Below the pieces are notes generated by a model. That model was not told the origin of the DNA. It worked only from the letters and a program-made list of their open reading frames with translations, and ran no database searches. Position numbers and translations under genes: made by a program. Below, one piece after another: positions 1 through 18,306 of a DNA stretch of 64,000 bases (position 1 is the stretch's first letter; every line of letters starts with the position of its first letter). Origin of the DNA: Euborellia annulipes (Eukaryota; Arthropoda; Insecta; Dermaptera; Anisolabididae); contig JAKCPI010000883.1 of NCBI GenBank assembly GCA_023213315.1, positions 81,706 through 145,705 of the forward strand. The letters run 5' to 3'.

Positions 1-7015
<7,015 letters not shown>

Positions 7016-10000
7016 AATGCTGATTGAGAAAAGAAATAAAAGACACCCCTGACAAATGAGTGATGGGGACTCCCCTGACCGGCAATGCTCATATGCCTAT
7101 TTGGACTAAAGACCAGCCTCGTGCCACCAATGAGACTACTAATTTCCTCCTCACTTCCACTTCAAGAAGTGACATGAGTTGAATCGAATTATCTTTTTTT
7201 TTTAATACGTCATTTATACATTCTGACAACGAAGCTATTATTAATGTAGAAAAGTTGTCTCTTTTATTCATTTGGCATAACAATGTATAGTTTATAAAGG
7301 ACGACTAAGAACTCGAATACAAGTAAAATGCACCTAGAATTATATATAAAAGTGTGTTTACTGTTAAATAATTATATAAATTTACCTGAATGTACTTGCT
7401 TCGAGCATTGTCGGTCTTGAATCAAAATATTATTTTATTATGTTTGTTTTCAGAAACGAAGTAATTATTAGTAATTACATATTATTTTTATTATTTTAGG
7501 CCTTAAAAACACAACTTCATTCTGATTATAAACATAAAATTGTACTGTTGAGACATGCTCAACGAAATATAAACGAAATTCAAAAAAATAAATAAATAAA
7601 TAAAAGACTAAATTTTCGATAAACAAAATGGCAAAATGCTTCAAATCCTGCCTTTACATAAATAAAAAAAATTCGAAACTTTAAAGAATATTCTATAAAA
7701 TAATGAAGTTATTTCTAAAATAGATTTCTCGTCCTGCTCCCCAGATTAGTCTCAAAAGTTTTTCCTTAATTAGTTGTTAAAAAAGCAAGTACTTGTTCTA
7801 ACCTAGGGTGACCATTCGTCCCGCGTTTTGCGAAACAGACTTGCATTTCCATTCAAAAGAAAATTCCCGCAAAAGGTCCTGCATTTTATTTTTAACCGTT
7901 TTTTCAAAAATTATTTTCAATTTTTAAGAGTTTTTGTGATATTTTTATACAAATATTTGTTTGTGTTATTAAACGAAATCATTTATTACAATATTTGCCT
8001 TTTGTATTTCTCTCTTATATAAAATTTTTGTTTCGCATTGGCTGGGGGATAATGTGGTCACCCTATTCTCTGCGCAAATTCAAGCTGATATATACTATTT
8101 CTAAAACATAAAAAAATTTAAAAAAATAAATAAATAAAAATACAATATTTATATATTTACTTAAATATTTGTGACCATAGTAAAATGTATAATAAATAAG
8201 TAAATGTTTTTTCAAATATTATTTTTATCCATTCTATTTGTTAGGTCACTGAGAAAGAAAATTTACCTATTATATAATAACGTTCTGTTTATATTAAAAA
8301 TACTTAATATTAATTCAATATATATATATAATACATATAATTAAGTTATGTATGCATATATATTTAAATAAATATCATTATTAATTAAAATTTAAAATGT
8401 TAAAAATAAATGGAAAGAGAGCTGTTAAAAAATATTAATTAATGCCTATTTAAAAAAAAAATTCGTTTTTGTAAATCCTACATATGTTTTCATATCAGAA
8501 TACAAAAACTGCATATTGTGATTAAAAAGCACCATTTAGTATAGATCATTAAAAAAGCAATTTAGTGTATAGCCAAATTATAGATTGCTAATTTTTATTA
8601 TTATTATTTATTTTCAGTGTTCTTAAAAAAAAAAACAAGATTACAAACAACCTGTATTATACTGTGCTTGTCTGAGATTCTTTAATAAAAAAGTGAGGCA
8701 TATTATGTAGGAGTTTGCTAAAATAATAACCGTAGACAATACTGTTTTATGATAAGAAAAAAATAAAATAAAATAATTAGAAAAGAGACGGTATATTTTA
8801 ATTAAACAAAGATTGGTCATGATTGAATTTGGAGGTGTTTATTTAGTAAATATTCCTCGACAAAAACGATCTTGTAAACAAAACAAAAACATGATAGATA
8901 AATTAATAGTCGTAATGTAGTGGATGTTGTTCGGTTATTATCTGAATTGAGATAGAACGCCCTCTGCGGGATTCTATCTTGAGTATTAATTTATCTCTTG
9001 ACGTTTTGAATGTAATTATGTGGGCCCATTGTTATGTAATATATAGTTTTTCGAATATAATCAATATATGTGCAATATTATAAGATTAAAATTGTAAATA
9101 AATATTTAGCTTTACGTAATAAAAAAATTATATATAAACATACTTATATATGTATGTATATATATATATAAATATATCATATAATAAATTATAAATATAT
9201 ACATATATATTTATGGCCTTTGACAGATATATATAGTTAGGAAGTATGACCGAAAGTATTTTGAAATCATTTAAAGAGCGATATTTTCCTTCGGTAAAAT
9301 TATAGATACATTAAAATATCACTTATATTTTTGGTCGATATAATAATGAAATTTAAATTTTGTCATAATTTTTGTTAAATATTGTAAAAAAAAAAAAAAA
9401 TAGATTTTTATTTACAAGTAGTTAAAAAGTAGAGAATGTCATTTCGAGTCAAGATAAAATGTGTGAAGAGAATAAAAAAAATCCGTTAATATTCAAAAAC
9501 AGAAAAAAATGTCCAGCAGAGTGTTTGTCCTGCACTGTACCCCTTTGAGAATGTAGATAATCCCTTATAAAAAGCCCACATTAATAATAGGCTAACAAAT
9601 TCACTGTTAATATTGTACTACCGCACATCCATGGTGAAAATCATGAAATGTAATGAAAATAAATAATAAAAAAGAACGTATGGTTAGGTGAAGTTGTTTG
9701 TTATGATTGATTTAATAATCCAAATATTTATGGAAAAAAAATTATTGATACAAATAAATCACATAAAAAACCATATTGTTAATTAATTTAATGAATGGAA
9801 TAGGTATGGTATGTTGCAAAGGCACTAAAATATTTTTTTTTTTACTTTTAATTATATCCAAAATACATTATATTTGTATAACCTATACATTTATATATAA
9901 ATATATAAATGTTAAATACAAATTTTTAGAAAGTTTTAATTTAATTAATATACTTTCTATATTATATACAATATATTCATGTTTTCTCTCGTTAAGAACG

Positions 10001-10049
10001 CAAATAAAAATATAAAATTGTTATTTCTATTATTTTTTAGGTGAAATCT
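7016..10049. other. Syt1 3' UTR and convergent gap to ETFRF1
   Basis: No conserved coding sequence. It begins with the Syt1 3' UTR (AATAAA at 7035, more near 7590) and runs on as AT-rich DNA with TA-rich runs near 8310-8350 and 9120-9200. One hAT-like MITE lies at 7804-8065. The ETFRF1 stop is reached from the opposite strand at 10050. Confidence 0.7.
7804..8065. mobile_element. hAT-like MITE with TAGGGTGACCA ends
   Basis: Termini TAGGGTGACCA and TGGTCACCCTA form inverted repeats around 262 bp. This terminus type occurs in hAT-derived MITEs. I could not define a clean 8 bp target duplication. Confidence 0.7.
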
Positions 10050-13000
10050 TTAATCTGAATAATATCTTCTTTTAAGAGTTCGGTATTTTTTCAACATATA
10101 AAGAGCTTCAAGTTCTTTGATAATATATTCACCATGCTTTATCATTTGTTCAATTTTCTCTGGATTGGTTTCATTTTTATTTTTAATAAAGACCCTTTTA
10201 AGTCCGGTGCGGAAAAAATCAGCGCCTTTTGGATAATCTTTCCCTAAATAGAATAGCTAAAAAAAAAGAAAAAATTTATTAGAAAAAGTCTATTGTTAAA
10301 TTAAATTAGAAATGTTTTAAAAGGGCCGCAACCAGAGGGGAAAATCGAGGTTCAAACCAGCCAAAATCACAAAAATAAATAAATAAAAATATGGAGAAAT
10401 ATAATGTTAAAATTTTTAATGCTGTCAGAAAAATATTTTATATTCTCTAAATCAACAAGGAACGACTTTGCTAGTGCTACTAAAGGTATTAGTTTAAATA
10501 AGCGTTTCTCAACCTTTTCTCTCTTATGCAACCCTTGCCCAAGTTAAACGTAACCTCAGCGTCCATGTAATAATATTTTTTTTTCGTGATATATATTTAT
10601 TAATTAATGGAAACAAAACAAATATTATTTTACATGATGGTATATTCTACTAAGGAAGACAAGTGATCATTCCTATTGAGGAAAGAGGAAATATGATCAA
10701 TGAATGATCCAGGGACGGATTAAAGGGGGAGGGGCAGGGGGGGGCGATCGCCCCTCTACAAAAGGCATAACTTGCATTTTTTTTGGTCTGAAATGACAAA
10801 ACAAAATGACATCATGTCGGAAATGCCAAGATTACTAGATCTAATACAAACCAACGAGACCAAACAAGGTTCCCAACCTACCCTGGCAAGAAGTTGCTGC
10901 AGACTAAGGGTGGAAAAAGAAGAATTCTTAGTGATCACCGACTATTTTTCCAAATCCATGGAAATAATTCCAATATAGTTCAAATAAATGGACAACACAT
11001 ATGGAATTCCAATAATCCTTCACTCAGACAATGGACCTCCATTCTATGGGATTCTATGGAATTTGTTAAATTTTTAAAATCATAAAACATATCACTTTCA
11101 GTCTACACTATCCTCATTCCAATGGACTCTTAGAAACACATACCCAAACAAACAATTAAAATTATCCTTAAAAAAATACTTCCAATGATCCTTACATGGC
11201 AACTCATAGAACTCGTAAGAACAATCTACCAGCAGTGGCGTCATTTGGTAGGGGAGGCATGGTAGGCCCTCCTCCAAGGGCTCTGATCAAGGCAGGATAC
11301 AGGGGGGGGTAATTACCCCCCCCTCCCGAGATTCGAAAAAATACTTTTTTTATCGAAAAAAAATTTATTTTTAATGTAAAATTATACAAATTAATACTTA
11401 AAAATTTGATTTGTATTTATATTCTGGCAAACAAGTACAGAAAGCGACGTACAGCGACGAGTCACACCAGATTACCCCCCCCTCCCTCCCCCCCGAGAAA
11501 CACCTCTGGATCCGCCCTTGGCTCTGATCCTTTTTAAATTTTATATTGTTCCAAATAAAATATATCTATGGATATATAATCTGTAAGAAATTAATTGAAT
11601 TAAATTTTTGGCCAAATTTGAGATAACTATTTGTAAATATATTTTCGGTAAAATCCATTGAAAGTCCGGACGACTAGTTTCCTTTGTTAGAATGATTCTT
11701 TTTTCAAAATTAATTGTATCATTGTCGCAGTTGCAAAGGACAGGAAATATTGCTACAAAGAGGAAAACGAGACTGGATGCCTACACAAATTATAAAAAGA
11801 GGATCAAACGCCAAACTTCTACAGGGTAAAAACAGATACTGGCAAAGAATAACGAAGAAATCGGAGTTTTCTACATCCACACAAAATATTGCAATACCAA
11901 GCAGAACCCAAAGTTATACCTGCAACAGAATCTGCAACAACAATGGAACAGGGTAATCAAGAATTGGAAATAACGCAAGAGCCAACAACCGCTTAGGAAA
12001 CAATGGAAGAAGAGGTAAAGGATACGCCGATTCCGGTGGCCAGCAGTCCAAAGAAAAGACTGAGAGAGAAGTTAAAGCACGGATCAAACTTGAAGACCAC
12101 GTGCGAAGCTTCACCCATGTCATATATTTTAACAAACATAATACTGAATCTAACTTTGATTTATACTGTATATACTTACCTGTAACAAGGGCGGTCCTAG
12201 CCTTACATTTTGGGGGGGGGTCACTGTTTTTTTTTTTTTTTTTTTTTTTTATAGTAGAAATAAATGGGCCTGGACCCCAATAAATATATATTAATCAAAT
12301 ATGAGTATCGTTTAAGTCTTAAATGGCCTAAGTTGCCGAAAAGATTGTGTGAATGGGAGAGTGAGTGGGAAAAAAGTGTATGTTAAAAAAAAAGAAGATT
12401 TTGGGGGGGGGTCACGACCCCCTTGACCCCCCCTCTGGGACCGCCCTTGGCTATTTGTGACCATATTACTCCGTACTATGTTCAGATGGGCTGGCTGCGG
12501 CTGAGAGCAAGGCGAAAATACTTCCTGGGGATCAGTGGCGTAGCGAGAGGGGGGCAAGGGGGGTCATCATGCCCCGGGCGCTACTCACAAAGGGGCGCCA
12601 AACAAATTCGCAAAACAAAAAATAATTTTAATGTCCGGGGAAAAAATTAAAAAAATTTTCCGCGTGACGGAAAAATTTGGTTCCGCAAAAAAAATAAAAT
12701 TTTTCCGCAGGAAGGGGGAAAAATTCCGCAAAACTTAGCCCACTTAGGTAAAATGATTTTAATTAATTTTGACAGATGCATTTTTTTCTTTTCAAAATAA
12801 TAAAAAAAACTATTCAACATATATAAAGAGTGAATAGTGCATTAGAATCAGCACTAAATCCTGAATCTTACACATTTATGTCAATTACTAGTTTGCTCTA
12901 TTTTATAAGAGAGAGTCACATCTATGTTTGCTTGAATTTTCGTAAATTTGCTAAAAACTAAAAAAGATATAAAATTGGTGTTTATTGATTCGTTATCTGC

Positions 13001-14624
13001 ATTAAATACAAAATTTATACGATATCTTAAATATCTTCTACCTTTTATGTTTAATGATATTAAGCCTTCTCAAATTTTGTATCGTTTTTTGAGTATAACT
13101 CGAAAAATAATTGAGATACAAAAATAACAAAAGTAGATTCTTAATCCTCATCAAATCCCCCATATTTTCCCCGTGTCATATGTTTAAGAAGTGGTTAAAT
13201 TAAAAATCTTATATTTTTAGATTTTGTATCAATTAATCGAAAACTATTAGAGATATTAAAATTTCGTATGCAAATTCTTATTCAAGGTGAAATTTTATCC
13301 AGAAACGATGTATCACATGCCTTGTGTTGTGTTTAATAGATAGATAGTAGCTAGTGGCGTAGCGAGAGGGGGGGGAGGGGGGCAAGGGAGTCATCATGCC
13401 CCGGGTGCTACTCACAAATGTGCGCCAAATGGTCCGCAAAACAAAAAATTGTTGGATAATTTTTATTTTAATTATAATTGATTTCTGGAAAATATATTTT
13501 AAATTTAGTACCAGTGTAATATAATAATTATTTGATAAAATGGTGGATGCAGTCCAAATTAATTTAAATAAATATAAGCAACCACAAGTTGCTTATATTT
13601 ATTTATAATAATTATGTATATTTTACGGTTTTCGAATGGGGGGGGGGCGCTAAAAAGGTATTGTCCCCCGGGCGCGAGTTAAACTCACTACGCCACTGGT
13701 CACCTATCCAAGGTTAGTTAAGCAGTCCTTGACTTTGCTTAACCCAAATGATCTCTATTTTTACTTTTTTTAAATTCTTATGTCTCGAAAACTACTGAAT
13801 AGATTTTAATACAGTTTTTTTCATTCGTTTTAGAATTTTCTAGAAAAGTCATTTGAAGTTAAGCCAAAGAGAGAGGGATTCATCAAGGATGGGCAACCAG
13901 CCGACAAGCCCTTCCTGCACTGACTATATACTCGTATGCCTTCTAGTTACTTCCATCACCCAGCCCTTTTAATTATATGATCTAATTTGGGAGTTATTGG
14001 CGATCAAAGTTACGACTATTTTCGATCTTAATGACATCAACACTCAATTTTCTATATTATCGAAAAAGCTTATTTATCAATGTCTGATTAAAACCAAATT
14101 TTTACCAGAGATTTATAATTAAAAAATGAGTTTTTTTCTAAAGTTTCATTGAGATTGGTGAAGAAATAAATAAAATATTGCCTATTTTGTAAATTGAGTT
14201 TTAGAATTTGGGATCTCAGTTGCAAGCCTAGACCCGGTTCATAGACGGCTCTCTTTACCCATCCGAGTTCGCAAATTCTAAAACTCAATTTACAAAATAG
14301 GCAATATTTTATTTATTTCTTCACCAATCTCAATGAAACTTTAGAAAAAAACTCATTTTTTAATTATTAATCTCTGGTAGAAATTTGGTTTTGATGATTC
14401 TAAATAAATTTTTTCGATAATATAGAATTGAGTGTTGATGTCATTAAGGTCGAAAATAGGCATAACTTTGATCGCCAATAACTTCCAAATTAGATCATAT
14501 AATTAAAAGGGCTTTAGTTCTCTGGAATCAGGGGAATTCAACAATTAATGACATGTATCATATATTAGATAGAGTTTTTGGTTTAATTACATCAAAGGGG
14601 GGGGGGGGGGGAAAAAAAAAAAAA

Positions 14625-14655
<31 letters not shown>

Positions 14656-17600
14656 GGAGGGAGAAGGGGGGGGGGGGGGGCATAAACAATCTGACGTTTG
14701 GCCATTGAATTATTTGAAAACTATGAATGCTATTGGAATTTTGATTATAAATTATTAATCCGCATAAAAATTAATGAAAAATGATATATCATATGTGGAA
14801 TATTAAAATTTTTTTAATACTTCTTTTATTTCATGTTTCTTTTATGGCTTATTTTTCCTTAAAAAAATTAACTAAAGCGTGGCTCAAGTGGTTAATGCGT
14901 CCGCAAGCAAACTATATTTTTTTCCATTCCCACGTAACCAAACTTCACGAGTTCAAATCTACCTCCTGCACTTTTTTTTTTTTAAATCATACAGTATTAT
15001 CAATTTCCTTTTATTTTTAATGCTAACTTATAATTTCATTTATCTGCCATTATAACGAGAGAAAGGATTTATTTGTGGAATATAAATTAAGATAGTTAAG
15101 ACACTAATACTTCCGCATTTTGACTATGGTTGTCTTGTGTATAATGATCTCTCTGGAGAGCTGGATTTGCGGCTTGAAAGAGTCCTAAATGCTTGCATTA
15201 GATTTATTTATGATGTGGCTATTTGCAAGGGCGGTCCTAGCCTTACATTTTGGGGGGGGGGGGTCACTGTTTTTTTTTTTTTTTTTTTTTTTTTATAGTA
15301 GAAATAAATGGGCCTGGACCCCAATAAATATATATTAATCAAATATGAGTATCGTTTAAGTCTTAAATGGCCTAAGTTGCCGAAAAGATTGTGTGAATGG
15401 GAGAGTGAGTGGGAAAAAAGTGTATGTTAAAAAAAAAAAGAAGATTTTGGGGGGGGTCACGACCCCCTTGACCCCCCCTCTGGGACCGCCCTTGGTAAGA
15501 GAAAGTAATATAAAAAAAGAAAAACTAACTTATTGAAAATATTATGAAAGGGATTAGCATAATCATAATAGACTTGAAATTAAGAAAAATAAATGGCTAG
15601 ATATAGTAAAATAATTTATAAATACAAACTCAATATAATATCAAACTGGTTGGCGAATGGGAAAAGACAGAACATTAAATACTACACAAATAAATGCAAG
15701 CATTGCAAGCATTGTGACGTCATCGTCAAAAGATGGCTCCAATAGTAAAATAACCTTTTAAATTATATTAAAAAAATTTCAAACAAAAAATTGAAAGCAT
15801 TTATCAATTTTTTACAAAACTAACTTTGTAGAGAATATATGGCGTTTCAAAATAAGAATTTTATTTTTTTACAATATTCAATAATAAATTTTTACTTTCA
15901 TTTATTTATAATATAAACATGAGGGAGTGAAATTTTCAGAAGGTCAATATATATAGCTCTGAATGAATTTTTTCAAATCAAGGGAGGAGACTGTGCTCCT
16001 TGAGTATGATGATTTGCTTGACTCGAGTTAAGCAAATTGCATTATTCACGCACTACCCTCTCCATCGCTCTACCCGTTGTGGTAGGGAGATTTTTGCGTC
16101 AATTGACGATGGGGACTCTGTCCCCATACCCAAGCCAAGGGTGAGCAGAGTAATTCCCCTGGCCAAAGGATCCCCTCTGCTCACACCTAATGGTTAGCTC
16201 GCAAGTATCACTGGATAGCTATGTCCCCGTGCATATGCCGTCACAGTCTGAAAACGCAGGCTAGCCCCTTGGTAAATCATGAGGGGTGTGGGCGAGTACG
16301 CGTTTATCCTACTCCGACTCACATTCCCGGGGCTTGATTTTGATCCGATGCCCCACAGCCTTGGAGTGACGGGACTCGAGTCCCTGGACCCAAGACTGTG
16401 AGGAGGGGACCGCGGTCTCCACCCACGGGCCTCTAGCCTGTTTTAATACTCACACAGCGACACTGGCGCATATCCTATGCCCATCCGAGTAGTGAAGGAC
16501 TCGCTAATTTATCATTGAAACATTAATAATTTTACTATAGAAAAAATCGATAAATAGCAAAAAAATTTGCCAATTTTCTAGAAAATGAAAATGCCAAAGT
16601 TTTAGCTAAATTGAATAATATTTACTCGAATAGGGATGAAACGATAACACTGAGGAATCGATACTTTTACTCGATATAACCCCCCTGCCCCCCCTGTCTA
16701 TGGCCCTGGCTATTATATTTAAAAAAAAAAAATAATAATAATAGAGAATAGAGTTTAAAAAATATCTGTTTGGAAGCAAAAATTATAGCAATAAATATAT
16801 ATTAATCAAATATGAGTATCGTTTAAGTCTTAAATGGCCTAAGTTGCCGAAAAGATTGTGTGAATGGGAGAGTGAGTGGGAAAAAAGTGTATGTTAAAAA
16901 AAAAAAGATTTTGGGGGGGTCACGACCCCCTTGACCCCCCCTCTGGGACCGCCCTTGACTTGTAATCCACTCGTTATCATTCTCAACAATAAATAGTTAT
17001 TTAAATATAAAAATACTTATTTATTTACACAAATAAACATTCCATAATGTTTGTAAATCATTCATAACATATAGGGCCTATTTGAAACTGCAGAAATGGA
17101 ATCCCTTAGGGAAAAATCATTGCTATGGGCTATTTGTCGACCTAATTTTTTCCCTAAAAACGTTTTATTACTATTTCAAATGATAATGGCTTGATTTAAA
17201 TTGCTTTGGGGTCGAATCTCATCTTAGCGGGTAATTTTACTTCAAAATGAAGATTTGGGACCGTTATAAAAACATAATTTCAAAAATTCTTAGTGTGCAT
17301 CTCGCCATAAACGTAATATACATGCCTAATTTCATTTTTCTAGGTCCACTAGTTTTGTCTGAGGGTTGGGCATCACTTGGCAAGTCACACTTATTTGCTA
17401 TTGAAAAGCACACATGGAAAACCAGCTACCAGAAACAAATTTAGTTGCACTTGCAATCTACGATAAAAATGTCTTTCCTATTCCTTCCTTTAAGTCTGTC
17501 AGTCTATTTTAATATATATATATATATATATTTTCTTTGTGATATTACCAATAACAATTGTTTATAATAATTGAAGAGAGTTTTACATTATATATATATA

Positions 17601-17789
17601 TATGATAAGAATGAGCTAAGTTAAGCAGCAAAATTACATAAAAGTATCGCAAAAGGAATTTAAATTTAATGACTCCACATATTTTTATTTGAAAGACCAT
17701 TACTACTATTAATATTTATTGAATACATGACATTTAATACATACTGTTTTATATAAATTAATAACTCGACTTCGTTGTGACATTGCCAT
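10050..17789 (-). CDS. ETFRF1: Electron transfer flavoprotein regulatory factor 1 (LYRM5), two exons
   Basis: A small mitochondrial LYR-family protein. The family binds electron transfer flavoprotein and regulates its flavin content. Exon 1 is 17745-17789 ([15 protein letters not shown], donor GTATGT). Exon 2 is 10050-10256 (acceptor TTTTTTTAG, TAA stop). Phase closes at 0, giving 83 residues against about 90 in vertebrates. Diagnostic features are the LYK tripeptide at the LYR position, then [28 protein letters not shown] and [13 protein letters not shown], ending in RRYYSD as in human LYRM5. Exon 1 is only 45 bp, so gene finders may miss it. The 7.5 kb intron holds a retroelement, MITEs and LINE fragments. 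The gene is head to head with KIFBP. The start is the first of two close ATGs; the second is at codon 3. Confidence 0.93.
10846..11960 (+). mobile_element. Ty3/gypsy-type retrotransposon remnant (integrase region), interrupted
   Basis: A broken pol remnant in the ETFRF1 intron. Near 10915-10980 the frame reads [19 protein letters not shown], the start of a gypsy-type integrase core, and [10 protein letters not shown] follows in another frame. Many stops and frameshifts are present. Near 11760-11870 a frame with [11 protein letters not shown] and RYWQR resembles the pol C-terminus after integrase. Between the two lie other repeats, including the hAT element at 11288. It is dead; I see neither LTRs nor reverse transcriptase. 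Confidence 0.65.
11288..11520. mobile_element. hAT MITE with 8 bp target duplication GCTCTGAT
   Basis: Ends CAAGGCAGGAT and ATCCGCCCTTG are inverted and flanked by exact 8 bp duplications GCTCTGAT (11280-11287 and 11521-11528), the hAT hallmark. A related sequence near 47224 (GGGCTCTGATCTTTTTTGAA) looks like the unoccupied target, since the flanks here rejoin to match it. A larger member of the family is at 54753-55270. Confidence 0.88.
12186..12449. mobile_element. MITE family M, copy 1
   Basis: About 264 bp with termini CAAGGGCGGTCC and GGACCGCCCTTG, a poly-G then poly-T run near the left end, and an internal GTCACGACCCCC near the right end. The left 8 bp flank is ACCTGTAA and the right one GCTATTTG. 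They do not match each other, but each matches a flank of another copy. Confidence 0.88.
12450..12532 (+). mobile_element. LINE reverse-transcriptase C-terminal fragment (second half of split LINE)
   Basis: The frame reads [19 protein letters not shown] then RRKYFLG, a motif found near the C-terminus of jockey/CR1-like LINE ORF2 proteins. It starts exactly at the right edge of MITE copy 1 with GCTATTTG and ends where another repeat (CAGTGGCGTAGCGAG, left end only, from 12533) begins. Its N-terminal continuation lies downstream at 15085-15225. Confidence 0.75.
13351..13698. mobile_element. hAT-like MITE with TAGTGGCGTAGC ends
   Basis: Starts CTAGTGGCGTAGCGAG and ends CTACGCCACTG; internal sequence is G-rich. 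A second left end of the family (CAGTGGCGTAGCGAG) starts at 12533 but has no right end of its own nearby. No target duplication is clear. The DNA between them (12600-13340) is AT-rich with nothing recognised. Confidence 0.65.
13963..14514. mobile_element. Foldback element with about 245 bp arms
   Basis: Left arm about 13963-14209 and right arm about 14272-14514 are reverse complements with high identity. Shared motifs include AGTTATTGGCGATCAAAG and AATTGAGTTTTAGAATTTG. The spacer is about 60 bp. Outer ends are GCCCTTTTAATTATATGA and its complement. No coding content. Confidence 0.85.
14597..14682. repeat. Poly-G / poly-A low-complexity tract
   Basis: Runs of G, then A, then G with almost no other bases. 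Likely simple-sequence expansion, possibly with assembly noise. Confidence 0.8.
14878..14985 (+). repeat. tRNA-derived SINE head
   Basis: Contains TGGCTCAAGTGGTTAATGCG, a good fit to a pol III A box in tRNA context, and 60-70 bp later GAGTTCAAATCTACC, resembling a B box, followed by a T run. The arms do not fold as an intact tRNA, so it is a SINE or tRNA pseudogene. Confidence 0.6.
15085..15225 (+). mobile_element. LINE reverse-transcriptase fragment (first half of split LINE)
   Basis: The frame reads [19 protein letters not shown] then [18 protein letters not shown], the jockey/CR1-like region just before the fragment at 12450. It stops at MITE copy 2 with GCTATTTG, the same 8 bp that begin the fragment at 12450. 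The frame is continuous across that shared octamer. Confidence 0.78.
15226..15494. mobile_element. MITE family M, copy 2
   Basis: Near-identical to copy 1, with the same termini and poly-G/poly-T runs. The left flank is GCTATTTG, equal to the right flank of copy 1. The right flank is GTAAGAGA. Confidence 0.9.
15985..16500. repeat. GC-rich block of unknown identity
   Basis: About 500 bp markedly richer in GC than its surroundings, with the palindrome GGGACTCGAGTCCC near 16373. A 65-codon frame (16000-16197) has no recognised motif. The composition resembles LINE or SINE body sequence seen in invertebrates, but I cannot classify it. Confidence 0.45.
16789..16957. mobile_element. MITE family M, copy 3 (left end missing)
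   Basis: Matches copies 1 and 2 from their AATAAATATATATTAATC segment to the right terminus GGACCGCCCTTG; the left 90 bp are absent. The right flank ACTTGTAA matches the left flank of copy 1 (ACCTGTAA) at 7 of 8 bases. Confidence 0.85.
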
Positions 17790-18306
17790 TAGTTTGTGAC
17801 GAGTATTACTTTTGTATTATATATTAATAAAAACACAATAAAACTTCATTTACACAAAGATAAATCAAAATTTTTTACAGTTTTATACCTTTTATACATC
17901 GGCCTAGTTTTATCCGCGATAGTTTTATACATGTATAAAACCGTGTATTATACTCGGCGGGATAAAACCTGCCAACTCTGCTTGAAACATGTTGTTAGAG
18001 CCAGAGAGATGATTTCAGCAACTCAGGGGGGAATTTCATGTTAAAATTTGACAGCGCCGATACTAGCGCCACGATTGGCGACTCAATGACAACTAGAACA
18101 ATGGATTGCAATTCTTCCCATAGGAGTTTCCATCCACTGTTTGGCATCTATGAGTTGAACTCAAAACCAGATTATTAAATCGATCTCGGATTTCACTCGA
18201 GTAAAAATATCTTGTTCGTGTCAGGTTGCTGTTACAAAGTAAACAATCAACATACTTGCTAACTAGCGTTCTTTTTTTTAAAGTTTCTTAAATAAGAAGA
18301 AAAAAA
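17790..18306. promoter_or_regulatory. Head-to-head promoter region of ETFRF1 and KIFBP
   Basis: Only 517 bp separate the two start codons. The KIFBP-proximal half has GC-containing segments (GCGCCGATACTAGCGCC near 18053). The ETFRF1-proximal half carries a transposon remnant at 17869-17980. No TATA box is obvious. A shared bidirectional promoter is inferred from spacing only. Confidence 0.5.
17869..17980. mobile_element. Remnant of the hAT MITE seen complete at 53404-53770
   Basis: Shares long stretches with the right half of that element, including TACATCGGCCTAGTTTTATC and GGGATAAAACCTGCCAACTC, ending at CCAACTCTG. The left half is missing. Confidence 0.8.
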
